From Actinomycetes bacterium (GTDB lineage Bacteria; Actinomycetota; Acidimicrobiia; Acidimicrobiales; RAAP-2), in NCBI GenBank assembly GCA_021806045.1, contig JAJZDI010000003.1:1-64000 (forward strand): a stretch of DNA of 64,000 bases, given 5' to 3'. A model generated the notes under the pieces. It was not told the DNA's origin. It saw only the letters and a list, made by a program, of their open reading frames with translations, and searched no databases. The translations under genes were made by a program, and so were the position numbers. Below, in pieces: positions 1 to 8,619 of the stretch. How positions within the stretch are numbered: position 1 is the stretch's first letter; each line of letters opens with the position of its first letter.

Positions 1-2
1 CC

Positions 3-209
3 ACCGCCGAGGGTGTCGTGGTCTTCACCGCCCCCGACGGGCGCACCTTCAGCTCGATCGCTCCCCCGCTCTCCCCCCTCGTCCGCACCCGCCTCTTCGG
101 CCAACCACCACCCACACCGGGGACGGGTGACCCACCCGAGTCAGGCACACCACCACCCACACCGGGGACGGGCGACCCACCCGACCACGGACCACCCGAA
201 GCAGCCTGA
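3..209 (+). CDS. C-terminal fragment of a DUF222/HNH-endonuclease-like protein (partial)
   Basis: Open frame entering from the left edge and ending at a TGA at 207-209. The visible stretch reads GVVVFTAPDGRTF, which resembles the segment after the HNH motif in actinobacterial DUF222/HNH endonuclease-like proteins. It ends in a proline-rich tail holding two copies of PTPGTGDPP, encoded by a 45-bp tandem duplication at 104-184. The HNH motif itself would lie left of the window, so the family call rests only on this tail. The gene converges on the minus-strand gene ending at 352; nothing convincing is seen at 210-351. Confidence 0.4.
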   Translation, partial: TAEGVVVFTAPDGRTFSSIAPPLSPLVRTRLFGQPPPTPGTGDPPESGTPPPTPGTGDPPDHGPPEAA

Positions 210-351
210 GGGCCAGAGCACAGCGCCGACGAGCCCACCACCACCGTGTGGCGGGTCAGTCGGCGCGCCCGGTGCACGGGGACCGCTGATCGCAGTCTCC
301 ACGCGCACACATCCTCCACGCAGCCCCGACGGGCAGCGGCGCCGCCGTGTG

Positions 352-960
352 TCAGGTACCTACGAGGCGCCCCACGTCGTCCCATTCGAAGACCGCTCCC
401 TTCGAGAGGACGACCACTTGCGGCTGTTCGACGACATCCGGTTCACCTGATCGCACTCGAGACCGGCCATGGCTGGACGCCCCTCCGGCCTTGATCGCAT
501 CCGATCCTCGGAGCGGCACATCCTCACCATCAGGCCCGCCCTCCTGACCATCCCCCTCGATCACACTTCCGACGACGACGGCACCCGGGTAGCCGAGCAC
601 CTGGTAGCTCTCCCACGCGTCGTCGGACAGGACCACGGGGACGACCCCATCGTCGGGAACGAGCGTTCTGATCCGATCGACAGCGACCTTCTCGGGTCCT
701 TTGGTCACGATCACCGGCCGGACGTCAGCGGGCAGGCCCCGATCGCCGGGCGACCGCCACGATCCAAGCTCGTCCCAGAACGGTTGGCATCCGATGCAGT
801 CATCCGACAGGAAGATGAACAGCCATCGGCCCCCCGCCTCGCCCACCCGGATAGCCAGCGGCCGGCCGTCGGGCCCGACACCTTCGATGTCGCTTGCCAC
901 GGGCAATGGCCTCGAGGGCCCACCGTCGAGCGTGTCCGGGATGGCCCGGAGCTGGCTCAT
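352..960 (-). CDS. Thioredoxin-fold protein with CxxC motif
   Basis: A 202-residue protein with a predicted thioredoxin-like domain. Residues about 46-58 read WLFIFLSDDCIGC, a beta-strand followed by a CxxC redox site (Cys55, Cys58), as in TlpA/MauD-type thioredoxins. A later GYPGAVVV segment resembles the cis-Pro region. The frame is open upstream to 1203, but that part is Gly/Asp-rich and overlaps the next gene. The ATG at 960 follows a GGGGGG run about 6 bases upstream and is preferred. No membrane segment or signal peptide remains with this start, so the location is uncertain. The substrate is unknown. Confidence 0.6.
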   Translation of the reverse strand: MSQLRAIPDTLDGGPSRPLPVASDIEGVGPDGRPLAIRVGEAGGRWLFIFLSDDCIGCQPFWDELGSWRSPGDRGLPADVRPVIVTKGPEKVAVDRIRTLVPDDGVVPVVLSDDAWESYQVLGYPGAVVVGSVIEGDGQEGGPDGEDVPLRGSDAIKAGGASSHGRSRVRSGEPDVVEQPQVVVLSKGAVFEWDDVGRLVGT

Positions 961-1139
961 GTCGATCCCCCCGGCCGACCGGGAGGGATGGACATCATCG
1001 GACGCACCGGCGGCGCCGGAGATGGACCCCTCCACACCCCCGCCGCTGCCCGGGTGACCCTGAGAGGCGCCGTCCCTGCCTACACCGGCGTCCGAGGCCC
1101 CCGGGCCCACGACCTCCGGATCGACGACCGCCGAATCGT

Positions 1140-1388
1140 TCAGGCCTCGGCCGGGACCTCGCCCGGTGCCAGGACCTCGATCGCGTTTCCGTGGCCACAC
1201 CACCGGCAGGTCACCTCCTCCACCTGCTCGTCGAGCACTTCGACGTCCTCCACCTCGAGGTCTCCCCCGACCGTGTAGTGGTGGAACGACTTGGTCCGGC
1301 GGTTGGTGACGACATCGAACCTGGTGAGGTTTCCACAGGCAGTGCAGCGGTATCGGACAGCGTCGTTCTGGGTTTCCACGGCGTTCAC
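1140..1388 (-). CDS. Small zinc-ribbon protein
   Basis: An 82-residue acidic protein with two CxxC knuckles, CTAC near the N terminus and CRWC near the C terminus, about 45 residues apart, which should bind one zinc ion. A TNRRTKSFHHYTVGGD segment lies between them. Conserved hypothetical proteins of this shape occur in actinobacteria; I know no function. I chose the GTG at 1388 because the longer frame (to 1424) runs into the promoter region shared with the divergent exonuclease gene at 1445. The wide spacing of the knuckles fits a rubredoxin-like ribbon. Confidence 0.6.
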   Translation of the reverse strand: MNAVETQNDAVRYRCTACGNLTRFDVVTNRRTKSFHHYTVGGDLEVEDVEVLDEQVEEVTCRWCGHGNAIEVLAPGEVPAEA

Positions 1389-1444
1389 GCTACCCGCTCG
1401 CCGCACGACCCCATGATCGAACACCTGTTCGCTACCATGCCCGT

Positions 1445-3103
1445 GTGACCTTCGCCGTCCAGCGGACGTTCGACGACCTGGGGACCCCCCTGGCCGACGT
1501 GACCTTCGTCGTCGTCGACGTGGAGACGACCGGAGGTGCTCCGTCCGGCTCCCGCCTGACCGAGGTCGCCGCCGCCCGCTACCGGGGCGGCGAGCTGCTC
1601 GGCACCTTCCAGACCCTGGTCCGTCCCGATGAGCGGATCCCGCCGAACATCACGGCGCTGACCGGCATCTCCGATGCGATGGTGGCCGACGCCCCGCCCG
1701 CCGGAGCCATCCTCCCCGCCCTGCTCGAGTTCGTCGGGGACGGCGTCATCGTCGGGCACAACATCCGCTTCGACCTGTCCTTCCTCGACCATGCGTTGCG
1801 CTCGACCGACCGCCAGCCGCTCTCCGGTTCCCATGTGAGCGTCGACACCCTCGCCCTCGCCCGCAGGCTCGTGCGCGACGAGGTGGCCGACTGCAAGCTC
1901 GGGACCCTCGCCCACCAGCTCCGCCTCCCCCACCGGCCGTCCCACCGGGCGCTCGCCGACGTGCTCGCCACCGGGGACCTCCTCCACCTCCTGCTGGAGC
2001 GGGCGGGAACGTACGGGATCACCGGCCTGGCCGAGCTCCTCGACCTCCCCCGGCTGGTCGGCCATCCCCAGGCGGCGAAGCTCCGGCTCACCACCCGCCT
2101 CCCCCACCGGCCCGGCGTCTACTGGTTCACCGATGCCGCCGGGAACGTCCTCTACGTGGGGAAGGCGACCGACCTGCAGGCACGGGTGCGCTCCTACTTC
2201 AGCAGCGACGACCGGCGGAAGATCGGCCGCCTCCTCCGCCAGCTCCATGCCGTCCACCACCGGACGTGCCCCGGGACCTTCACGGCCGAGGTGCTCGAGG
2301 GTCGCCTGATCCGGGCGTGGGACCCGCCCTTCAACCGGCAGGGCAAGGTCCGCCGGTCGTCCCGGAACGGCATGGCACCGGCCATGGCACCGGCCATGGC
2401 ACCGGCCATGACGCCGGCCATGACCCCAGCGTCGGCTCCGGCTCCCACGCCGTGGCGGAGCGCCAGGAGACGGCGCGGTGCCCGGGCCGACTCGGTCGAC
2501 GCGTTGGAGACACTGCTGACCACGATGGCCGAGCTGGCCCGGTCGCAGCAGTACGAAGAAGCAGCCACCTGTCGAGACGAGGCGATCCGCATGCGCGGGC
2601 GCATGGTGGCCGCTCGCCGCACCGACGCGTGGCGATCATCGGGTCAGGTGACCGTCACCATCGCGGACGAGGCCGAGGTCGTCCTCGACGGGGGCATGGT
2701 CGCGGGCATCGCGCTCGATGCGGGTGCCGGCGTCCACTGGACCGGCGTGGGTCCCGATGCCCCGTCTGAGCGGATCGGCGCAGGGCCTGTCCGGCTGCCG
2801 ACGCCGCGACCGGCAGGGGCACCAGGCCCGGACGGAGCACCGGAACGGAGCAGACCGTCCGGTTCGATGGGACCGGCAGGACCCGTCATGCCACTCGACG
2901 TGCCGGTGGACGAGCGAGAGGAGGGTCGGGAGGCCGAACGGGTGATCGTCGCCCGGTGGCTGGAGGTCCATGCCGACAGGGTCCAGATCGTGGCGCTTGG
3001 TGACGGTGCCGCCGGTCCGGCAACACCGGTCGTGCGGCTGCCCGAGGTGCGGGGGTCCATGGGCTCGTCAGACCTGCCCGGACCTTCGGCACCAGCGGCC
3101 TGA
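1445..3103 (+). CDS. DEDD exonuclease / GIY-YIG nuclease / UVR fusion (DnaQ-UvrC-like)
   Basis: A 552-residue DNA-repair-type nuclease. Residues 20-180 form a DnaQ-like 3'-5' exonuclease: VVVDVETTG (ExoI Asp/Glu), VGHNIRFD (ExoII) and SHRALADVLAT (ExoIII His/Asp). Residues about 220-300 form a GIY-YIG domain (RPGVYWFTDAAGNVLYVGKA) as in UvrC and Cho. Residues about 360-385 form a UVR motif (EEAATCRDEAIRMR). The architecture matches actinobacterial DEDD exonuclease proteins such as mycobacterial Rv2191 (recalled). An Ala-Pro-Met repeat encoded at 2370-2429 separates the nuclease and UVR parts. The C-terminal third is low complexity and unassigned. Start is GTG; divergent from the zinc-ribbon gene. 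Confidence 0.85.
   Translation: MTFAVQRTFDDLGTPLADVTFVVVDVETTGGAPSGSRLTEVAAARYRGGELLGTFQTLVRPDERIPPNITALTGISDAMVADAPPAGAILPALLEFVGDGVIVGHNIRFDLSFLDHALRSTDRQPLSGSHVSVDTLALARRLVRDEVADCKLGTLAHQLRLPHRPSHRALADVLATGDLLHLLLERAGTYGITGLAELLDLPRLVGHPQAAKLRLTTRLPHRPGVYWFTDAAGNVLYVGKATDLQARVRSYFSSDDRRKIGRLLRQLHAVHHRTCPGTFTAEVLEGRLIRAWDPPFNRQGKVRRSSRNGMAPAMAPAMAPAMTPAMTPASAPAPTPWRSARRRRGARADSVDALETLLTTMAELARSQQYEEAATCRDEAIRMRGRMVAARRTDAWRSSGQVTVTIADEAEVVLDGGMVAGIALDAGAGVHWTGVGPDAPSERIGAGPVRLPTPRPAGAPGPDGAPERSRPSGSMGPAGPVMPLDVPVDEREEGREAERVIVARWLEVHADRVQIVALGDGAAGPATPVVRLPEVRGSMGSSDLPGPSAPAA
2370..2429 (+). repeat. 12-bp tandem repeat inside the DEDD/GIY-YIG gene
   Basis: The unit ATGGCACCGGCC occurs three times, then two variants ATGACGCCGGCC/ATGACCCCAGCG, encoding (M-A/T-P-A)5. 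The period is a multiple of three, so copy-number change would keep the frame. It forms a flexible linker between nuclease and UVR parts. Confidence 0.9.
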
Positions 3104-3219
3104 ACCCCTGGGTGGCGATGAAGGTCAGCGAGCCAGAGCAGGAACAGGGCTTCCCGCCAGCCTCCGGCCGCCGACCTCCGGCCTCCACTCTCCAGCCACC
3201 GCCCTCCGGCCTCGACAGC

Positions 3220-4368
3220 TCAGCGCGCCTGCTCGGCCTGCTCGATGGCAGCGGCGTCCTGTGAGACCCGGATGAGCGAGTCGAGTGCCTCGGCGGCGAG
3301 TCCCTGGTCGATGACCGACGAGGCCAGCTCGACCCCGGCGGGAAGGTCCGCGGCACGGCCGATCACCACCAGCGACGCCGCCGCGTTGAGCACGGCGATG
3401 TCCCGGTGGGGGTTGGCTTCACCCCCCACCACCCGGCGGATGGCGTCCGCGTTCACCGACGCGTCCCCTCCCCGGAGCTCATCGAGCGTCGCCCGGCGGA
3501 AGCCCAGGTCGGCCGGATCGAGACGCCACACCTTCGTCTCGAAGCCACCCTCGCCGTCGGCCACCATCTCGTGGACGGTCGACGGACCGGTGGTCGAGAG
3601 CTCGTCGAGCCCGTCGTCCCCGTAGACGACCATGGCCCGCTTGGCGCCGTTGGCGCCGAGGACGCCGATCATCTTGTCGGCAGCGGACGGGTCGCTCACT
3701 CCCACCACCTGGAAGCGGGCCCGTCCCGGATTGGCCAGCGGGCCCAGGTAGTTGAAGACGGTGGGAATGCCCAGCTCCTTGCGCACCGGCGCGGCGAACC
3801 GCATGGCCGGGTGGAAGCGGGGGGCGAAGCAGAACCCCATGCCCACCTCATCGATGCACCGGGCCACGCCGACCGGGCCCAGGTCGGCGACCACGCCGAG
3901 GGCCTCGAGCACGTCCGCCGCGCCGACGGCGGAGGACGATGCCCGCCCGCCGTGCTTGCACACCTTGGAACCGGTGGCCGCCACCACCAGGGCGGCGATG
4001 GTCGAGACGTTGATGCTCCGGAGTCGGTCGCCCCCGGTCCCACACGTGTCCACCAGGTCGGTCCCCGGCGGGACCGGCAGCGGCACCGCGTGATGGAGCA
4101 TGGCCCGCACGAACCCGAGCATCTCGTCGATCGTCTCGCCCTTGGCCCGGAGCGCGACGGCGAGTGCTGCGATCTGGGCGGGGGTGGCCTCGCCCAGGAG
4201 CACCTCCCCCATCGCCACCGTCGCCTCCTCGGCGGTCAACGACTCGCCGGCGAGCAGGCGGGTGATGACGGCCGGCCAGCGACCGATCTCGTCGAAGGTG
4301 GGCAGCACCGCCGAGCCGGCGCCTGAGCCGGCACCCGAGCCGGCACCAGTACCGGCAGCGGCGCTCAT
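3220..4368 (-). CDS. trpD: Anthranilate phosphoribosyltransferase
   Basis: A 382-residue enzyme of tryptophan synthesis that transfers phosphoribosyl from PRPP to anthranilate. The diagnostic glycine loop DTCGTGGD, the SINVSTIAALV helix, KHGGRASSS and the GAADVLEALGV segment are all present, as are FNYLGPLANP and VYGDDGLDELS in the C-terminal half. The first about 20 residues are a Gly/Ala/Ser repeat outside the catalytic fold. ATG 4368 lies one base downstream of the stop of the acyl-CoA dehydrogenase gene, so the two are probably translationally coupled. No other trp gene is in the window. It converges on the exonuclease gene across 116 bp of GCCTCCGGCC-rich DNA. Confidence 0.95.
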   Translation of the reverse strand: MSAAAGTGAGSGAGSGAGSAVLPTFDEIGRWPAVITRLLAGESLTAEEATVAMGEVLLGEATPAQIAALAVALRAKGETIDEMLGFVRAMLHHAVPLPVPPGTDLVDTCGTGGDRLRSINVSTIAALVVAATGSKVCKHGGRASSSAVGAADVLEALGVVADLGPVGVARCIDEVGMGFCFAPRFHPAMRFAAPVRKELGIPTVFNYLGPLANPGRARFQVVGVSDPSAADKMIGVLGANGAKRAMVVYGDDGLDELSTTGPSTVHEMVADGEGGFETKVWRLDPADLGFRRATLDELRGGDASVNADAIRRVVGGEANPHRDIAVLNAAASLVVIGRAADLPAGVELASSVIDQGLAAEALDSLIRVSQDAAAIEQAEQAR

Positions 4369-4369
4369 C

Positions 4370-5545
4370 TCAGTCCCACCACAGGTCGTGGGCGAGGACG
4401 CCCCGCCCGATCAGCCCAAGCTGGACCTGGGACGTGCCCTCGACGATGGTCAGCTGCTTGGCGTCCCGGTACCACATCTCGGTCGGGTGGTCCTCCATGT
4501 AGCCGGCAGCGCCGAGGAGCTGCACCGCGAGCCCGGAGACCCGAACGGCCAGCTCGGTGGCGTAGTACTTGGCCATGGACAGGAAGGGCACGTACTCCTT
4601 CGTGAACTTCCCCTGGTCGGCCAGCGACGCAGCCCGGTAGGTGAGAAGCCGGGCCGCCTCGATGTCCACGGCCGCCTTGGCGATCTCCCACTGGATCCCC
4701 TGGAAGTCGGCGATCGTCTTGCCGAAGGCCGCCCGCTCCTTCACGTACTCGGTTGCGTACATGAGGGCGCCCTCGGCCAGGCCGATGCCCCGGGCCGCCA
4801 CGATCGGCCGCATGGCGTTCAGGCCCAGCATGGCCAGCCGGAAGCCGCCCACCTCGCCGATCACGTTCTCGGCGGGGACCCGGACCCCGTCGAGGATCAG
4901 CTCGCCGGTGTCGATGCCCCGGACACCCATCTTGTGGTCGGTGCGCCCCACCGACACGCCCTCCCATGCCCGCTCGACGATGAAGGCGGTGATCGAGTCG
5001 TGCGCCCGGCTGGCCGGATCACCCGTCTTGGCGAAGACCGTGTACCAGTCGGCCTCCACCACGCCCGACATCCAGCACTTGGTCCCGGTCAGGATCCATC
5101 CGCCGGGATTGTCGGGGTCCTCGACCGCACGGGTGCGCATGCCTGCGACGTCGCTCCCGGCCTGGGGCTCGGACAGCCCGAAACCGCACCGCAGCTCACC
5201 GGTGGCGATCCCCGGCAGGTACCGCTGGCGCTGGTCCTCGTTGCCGGCGATCATCACCGGGCCGGTGGGCAACCTGGTCAGCAGCAGCATCAGCGCCACC
5301 GTGTTGGAGTACTTGGCCACCTCCTCGATGGCGATGGTCAGGCCCAGGATCCCCGCACCCGATCCTCCGTACTGCTCGGGCAGGCACAGCCCGAGGAGGT
5401 CCGCGTCGCGGAATGCCTCGAAAATGTCGGTCGGGTACTCGCCGGTGCTGTCGATCTCGCGCGCCCGGGGCTTCACCTTGTCCACGGCGAGGCGACGGAC
5501 GGTCTGCTGGAGCTGGGCGAGCTCAGGGGTCAGGTCGAAGTCCAC
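4370..5545 (-). CDS. Acyl-CoA dehydrogenase
   Basis: A 391-residue flavoprotein catalysing alpha,beta-dehydrogenation of an acyl-CoA thioester. It begins DFDLTPELAQLQQTVRRLA, typical of the family N terminus. It has GLSEPQAGSDVAGM and WMSGVVEADWY in the middle FAD/substrate domain, and GAAGYMEDHP...RDAKQLTIVEGTSQVQ at the C terminus. In that last motif the Glu before Gly-Thr is the usual catalytic base. Start is GTG 5545; the frame is open far upstream, but that part is a shadow of the GGDEF gene. No clear Shine-Dalgarno. Chain length of the substrate cannot be read from the sequence. trpD follows with a one-base gap. Confidence 0.92.
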   Translation of the reverse strand: MDFDLTPELAQLQQTVRRLAVDKVKPRAREIDSTGEYPTDIFEAFRDADLLGLCLPEQYGGSGAGILGLTIAIEEVAKYSNTVALMLLLTRLPTGPVMIAGNEDQRQRYLPGIATGELRCGFGLSEPQAGSDVAGMRTRAVEDPDNPGGWILTGTKCWMSGVVEADWYTVFAKTGDPASRAHDSITAFIVERAWEGVSVGRTDHKMGVRGIDTGELILDGVRVPAENVIGEVGGFRLAMLGLNAMRPIVAARGIGLAEGALMYATEYVKERAAFGKTIADFQGIQWEIAKAAVDIEAARLLTYRAASLADQGKFTKEYVPFLSMAKYYATELAVRVSGLAVQLLGAAGYMEDHPTEMWYRDAKQLTIVEGTSQVQLGLIGRGVLAHDLWWD

Positions 5546-5569
5546 GCCGGAGGAGGCTACTCGGCAGCC

Positions 5570-5676
5570 TCGGCTCCACGGGAGGCGATGTCGGGAGCCG
5601 ATGTCGGGAGCCGGTGCCCGGTGCCGGGAGCCGGTGCCGGGAGCCGGTGCCCGGTGCCCGGTGCCCGGTGCCGGAG
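5570..5676. repeat. Degenerate GCCCGGTG / GGGAGCCG tandem repeats
   Basis: Intergenic run made of alternating GATGTCGGGAGCC, GGTGCCGGGAGCC and GGTGCCC units, between the divergent acyl-CoA dehydrogenase and GGDEF-EAL genes. Such a run is prone to slippage and to secondary structure. Confidence 0.8.
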
Positions 5677-5717
5677 GTTGGCCGTTCGAGCTGGTCTGGA
5701 AGTTGGCCGTTCGAGCT
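5677..5717. promoter_or_regulatory. Two 16-bp direct repeats in a divergent intergenic region (possible operator)
   Basis: GTTGGCCGTTCGAGCT occurs at 5677-5692 and again, perfectly, at 5702-5717. The start-to-start distance is 25 bp. The pair lies between the starts of the acyl-CoA dehydrogenase (5545, minus) and the c-di-GMP protein (5765, plus). Exact repetition, spacing of about 2.5 helix turns and position suggest a binding site, but no regulator is identified; they could also be leftovers of the adjacent satellite. Confidence 0.4.
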
Positions 5718-5764
5718 AGGCCCCAGCCAGCCGCCGGTGCCCTCCCGGACACAGGACAGGCCTC

Positions 5765-8596
5765 ATGGCACTGCCGCGATGTGCCGATACTTCCGTTGTG
5801 GGGCTGCTCCGTCACGGCAAGGGACCGGATGCCACCGGTCCTGGGATCGACCGCCACCACCCCCCTGGAGTTCGCGAGCACAACGGCCCCCCAATCCCGG
5901 CACTGGATGGCGCCACCTGGGCGCCCAACGGCCACGGTCAAGGGCATGCCGGTGATGCCGGCGCCGCCGCTACCGCCGCTGGCACAGCCAGCACCGCAGC
6001 CAGCACCACAGCCAGCACCGCAGCCAGCACCACAGCCAGCACCACAGGCAGCCACGACCGCGAGCAGCGCGCCGGAGGGCGGCCGGATGGGGACGGCCAC
6101 CGGCCACGTCGGCAGAGGTCCACCCGTCGGCGCTTCGCCCAGACGAGCTCCGTCCTCTTCGTGACCCTCCTCGTCGTCGGCCTGGTCGCATCGGTGACGG
6201 CCGGCCTCTCGTGGCGGCGATCGGTCGCCGCCTCCCAACGACAGGCGTTCGACCAGAGCGCCCAGGGGATCGCGGCCACCCTCCGCATGTCCCTCCAGCG
6301 CGACGCCGACGTGATGGCCACCGTCCGGACGATGATCGCCACCGACCCCTCCATGACCAACGCGCAGTTCGCCCAGTGGTTCACGTCGCTCGGGTCCGCC
6401 GAGCGCTACCCGGGCACCTTCGCATTCGCCTTCGTCCAGGCGGTGACGCCCGCGCAGCTCCCGTCGTTCGCCGCCACCGTGACGGCGGACCCTCCCCTCG
6501 GCCTGCCTCTGACCCACCCCTTCCAGCTGTCGCCGGCCGGCAACCGCCCCACCTACTGCCTGATGCGGCTCATCGCCCTGCAGATTGCGCCGGCGACGTT
6601 GAACGTCGCCCTCAAGCTGGTCAAGGGAGGTGCCGGGCTCACGTCGTTCATCGACCCGGGAACCGACGAGTGCGCCGGCAGCCAGACGTCGCTGCTCAGT
6701 ACCTCGGCACGATCCGGGCAGCTGGCCGTGGGCTCCTTCGCTCCCGAGCTCGAGCAGTACGTGGCAGGCACGCCAGGTGCCCAGAAGGACGTGAAGCAAC
6801 TGTTCGGCAACCTGTCACCCATCGAGCTCGTCCTGCCCGTCATGTCCACCCCTGCGAGCGGCTCGCCCACCCACCTGATCGGGTGGGTGGGCGGCCTGCT
6901 CGATTCCCATGCCCTGCTCGGCTCCGTGAAGGGGACCAACCCGGGCACTGCCTTCGTCCTGTCATCCCCGGGTCCCGACGGGCGCGAGGAGGTCCTGAGC
7001 CAGACGGGCCACATAGCCTCGGAACAGTTCCGCACGACGGTCAGCCTGTCCGCCGAGACCGCCTGGAGCCTCCAGATCGGCGAGAACCCCGCCGACCCGA
7101 ACAGCCCCCTCTACCAGGGTCTCATCGTGTTCGGAGGGTGCCTCCTCGTCACCATTCTGCTCGCCTCGCTCTTCCGCACCCTGACCCAGGCGCGCTCCAG
7201 CGCGCTGGCTCTCGTCGAGGAGAAGACGGCCGAGCTCACCTTCCAGGCCCTCCACGACTCGCTGACCGGGCTCCCCAACCGGACGTTGATCCTCCGGCGG
7301 GCGGAGGCGGCCCTCGAGCGGGCCCGGTCGAGCGGTGAGCGGGTAGCCCTCTTCTTCGTCGACCTGGACGGGTTCAAGGACATCAACGACACGAACGGCC
7401 ACGGCGTGGGCGACCAGGTCCTCCGGGAGGTGGCCGCCCGCTTCACCGCCGCGCTGGGCACGGCGGACACCGTCGGGCGCCTGGGCGGGGACGAGTTCAT
7501 CGTGCTGGCCGAAGGCGAGGCGGCCCTCCACCCCGATGTGCTGGCCGAGCGCCTGCTGGCTGCGTGCGACCTTCCCTTCGAGGTCCCGGCCCTGCCCGGG
7601 TCGGCGCTGCCCGTCACGGCCAGCATCGGCATCGCCACGGGCGAGCGGGACAACGCGGCCGACCTCCTGCGCGATGCGGACATCGCCCTCTACCGGGCCA
7701 AGGAGTCGGGCAAGCGGGGCGCCGTCATCTTCACCTCGGACATGCACGCCGCCGTCCAGCACCGGGTGATCCTGGAGAGCGAACTGCGCGCCGCACTGGC
7801 CGATGGCCGGTTCTTCCTCCAGTACCAGCCGATCCACCTGATCGACTCGCTCGACGTCCAGTCGGTCGAAGCGCTCGTCCGGTGGGACCATCCCGAGCGG
7901 GGGACGGTCCCCCCCGGAGAGTTCATCCCCGTCCTCGAGTCCTCGGGCCTCATCCTCGACGTGGGGGTGGTGGTGCTGGAACTGGCCTGCCGCCAGGCGG
8001 TGGCCTGGCACGACCGGGGTATCGACCTGGCCATGTCGGTGAACCTCTCTGCTCGCCAACTCGAGGCCGACGCGTTCGTGAGCTCCGTCGAGGACGTGCT
8101 CGAACGCACGGGGGTCGACCCCCGCATGCTGGTGCTCGAGATCACCGAGACGGCCCTCATGGCGGACCCGGACACGGTGGCGCGCCGTCTCGCCCGCCTG
8201 CGGGCCCGCGGGGTACGGATCGCCATCGACGACTTCGGCACCGGGTACTCGTCGCTCGCCTACCTGCGGACCTTCCCGGCCGACATCCTGAAGATCGACC
8301 GCACCTTCGTCTCGGCCACCACCACCACGCCCGAGGGCAAAGCCCTCGTCCACGCCATGATCCAAGTGGGGAAGGCGCTCGGCCTCACGACGCTCGCCGA
8401 GGGCATCGAGGAGGAGGCGCAGCTCGCCTGGCTGCGGGCAGAAGGTTGTGAGGCGGCCCAGGGGTTCCTGTTCTCGCCGCCGCTGTCCGCCGGCCACCTG
8501 GAGCGCTATCTGATCGCCCACCCGGTCTCCACCGTGGCCGGCGCCGCGGCCGGCACCGTGGCCGGCACGGGGGTCGGGTTCCAACTCGAACGCTGA
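5765..8596 (+). CDS. Membrane CHASE-GGDEF-EAL cyclic-di-GMP turnover protein
   Basis: A 943-residue sensor. An Ala/Thr/Ser-rich repeat (about 68-95) precedes a basic stretch, TM1 (about 128-150), an extracytoplasmic CHASE-like domain (about 160-440; AFAFVQAVTPAQLPSF) and TM2 (about 449-472). A GGDEF domain follows (motif near residue 573 intact, RLGGDEF), then an EAL domain with VEALVRW, NLSARQ, LEITET, DDFGTGYSS, LKIDRTF and QGFLF. Both active sites look complete. The RxxD inhibitory site is absent: the equivalent residues are GTAD. ATG 5765 is the only ATG ahead of TM1; the true start could be later in the low-complexity region. The extracellular ligand is unknown. Confidence 0.88.
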   Translation: MALPRCADTSVVGLLRHGKGPDATGPGIDRHHPPGVREHNGPPIPALDGATWAPNGHGQGHAGDAGAAATAAGTASTAASTTASTAASTTASTTGSHDREQRAGGRPDGDGHRPRRQRSTRRRFAQTSSVLFVTLLVVGLVASVTAGLSWRRSVAASQRQAFDQSAQGIAATLRMSLQRDADVMATVRTMIATDPSMTNAQFAQWFTSLGSAERYPGTFAFAFVQAVTPAQLPSFAATVTADPPLGLPLTHPFQLSPAGNRPTYCLMRLIALQIAPATLNVALKLVKGGAGLTSFIDPGTDECAGSQTSLLSTSARSGQLAVGSFAPELEQYVAGTPGAQKDVKQLFGNLSPIELVLPVMSTPASGSPTHLIGWVGGLLDSHALLGSVKGTNPGTAFVLSSPGPDGREEVLSQTGHIASEQFRTTVSLSAETAWSLQIGENPADPNSPLYQGLIVFGGCLLVTILLASLFRTLTQARSSALALVEEKTAELTFQALHDSLTGLPNRTLILRRAEAALERARSSGERVALFFVDLDGFKDINDTNGHGVGDQVLREVAARFTAALGTADTVGRLGGDEFIVLAEGEAALHPDVLAERLLAACDLPFEVPALPGSALPVTASIGIATGERDNAADLLRDADIALYRAKESGKRGAVIFTSDMHAAVQHRVILESELRAALADGRFFLQYQPIHLIDSLDVQSVEALVRWDHPERGTVPPGEFIPVLESSGLILDVGVVVLELACRQAVAWHDRGIDLAMSVNLSARQLEADAFVSSVEDVLERTGVDPRMLVLEITETALMADPDTVARRLARLRARGVRIAIDDFGTGYSSLAYLRTFPADILKIDRTFVSATTTTPEGKALVHAMIQVGKALGLTTLAEGIEEEAQLAWLRAEGCEAAQGFLFSPPLSAGHLERYLIAHPVSTVAGAAAGTVAGTGVGFQLER

Positions 8597-8619
8597 CGAG
8601 CGGCCGTAGGCTGCCAGCG

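Noticed and set aside
104-184. CRISPR-like direct repeats
   Set aside because: Two 45-bp copies directly adjacent, inside a coding tail, with no spacers; other repeats in the window are also tandem, not spaced.
5546-6799. N-terminal extension of the acyl-CoA dehydrogenase frame
   Set aside because: It runs through the satellite and the start of the GGDEF-EAL gene; the family N terminus begins at 5545.
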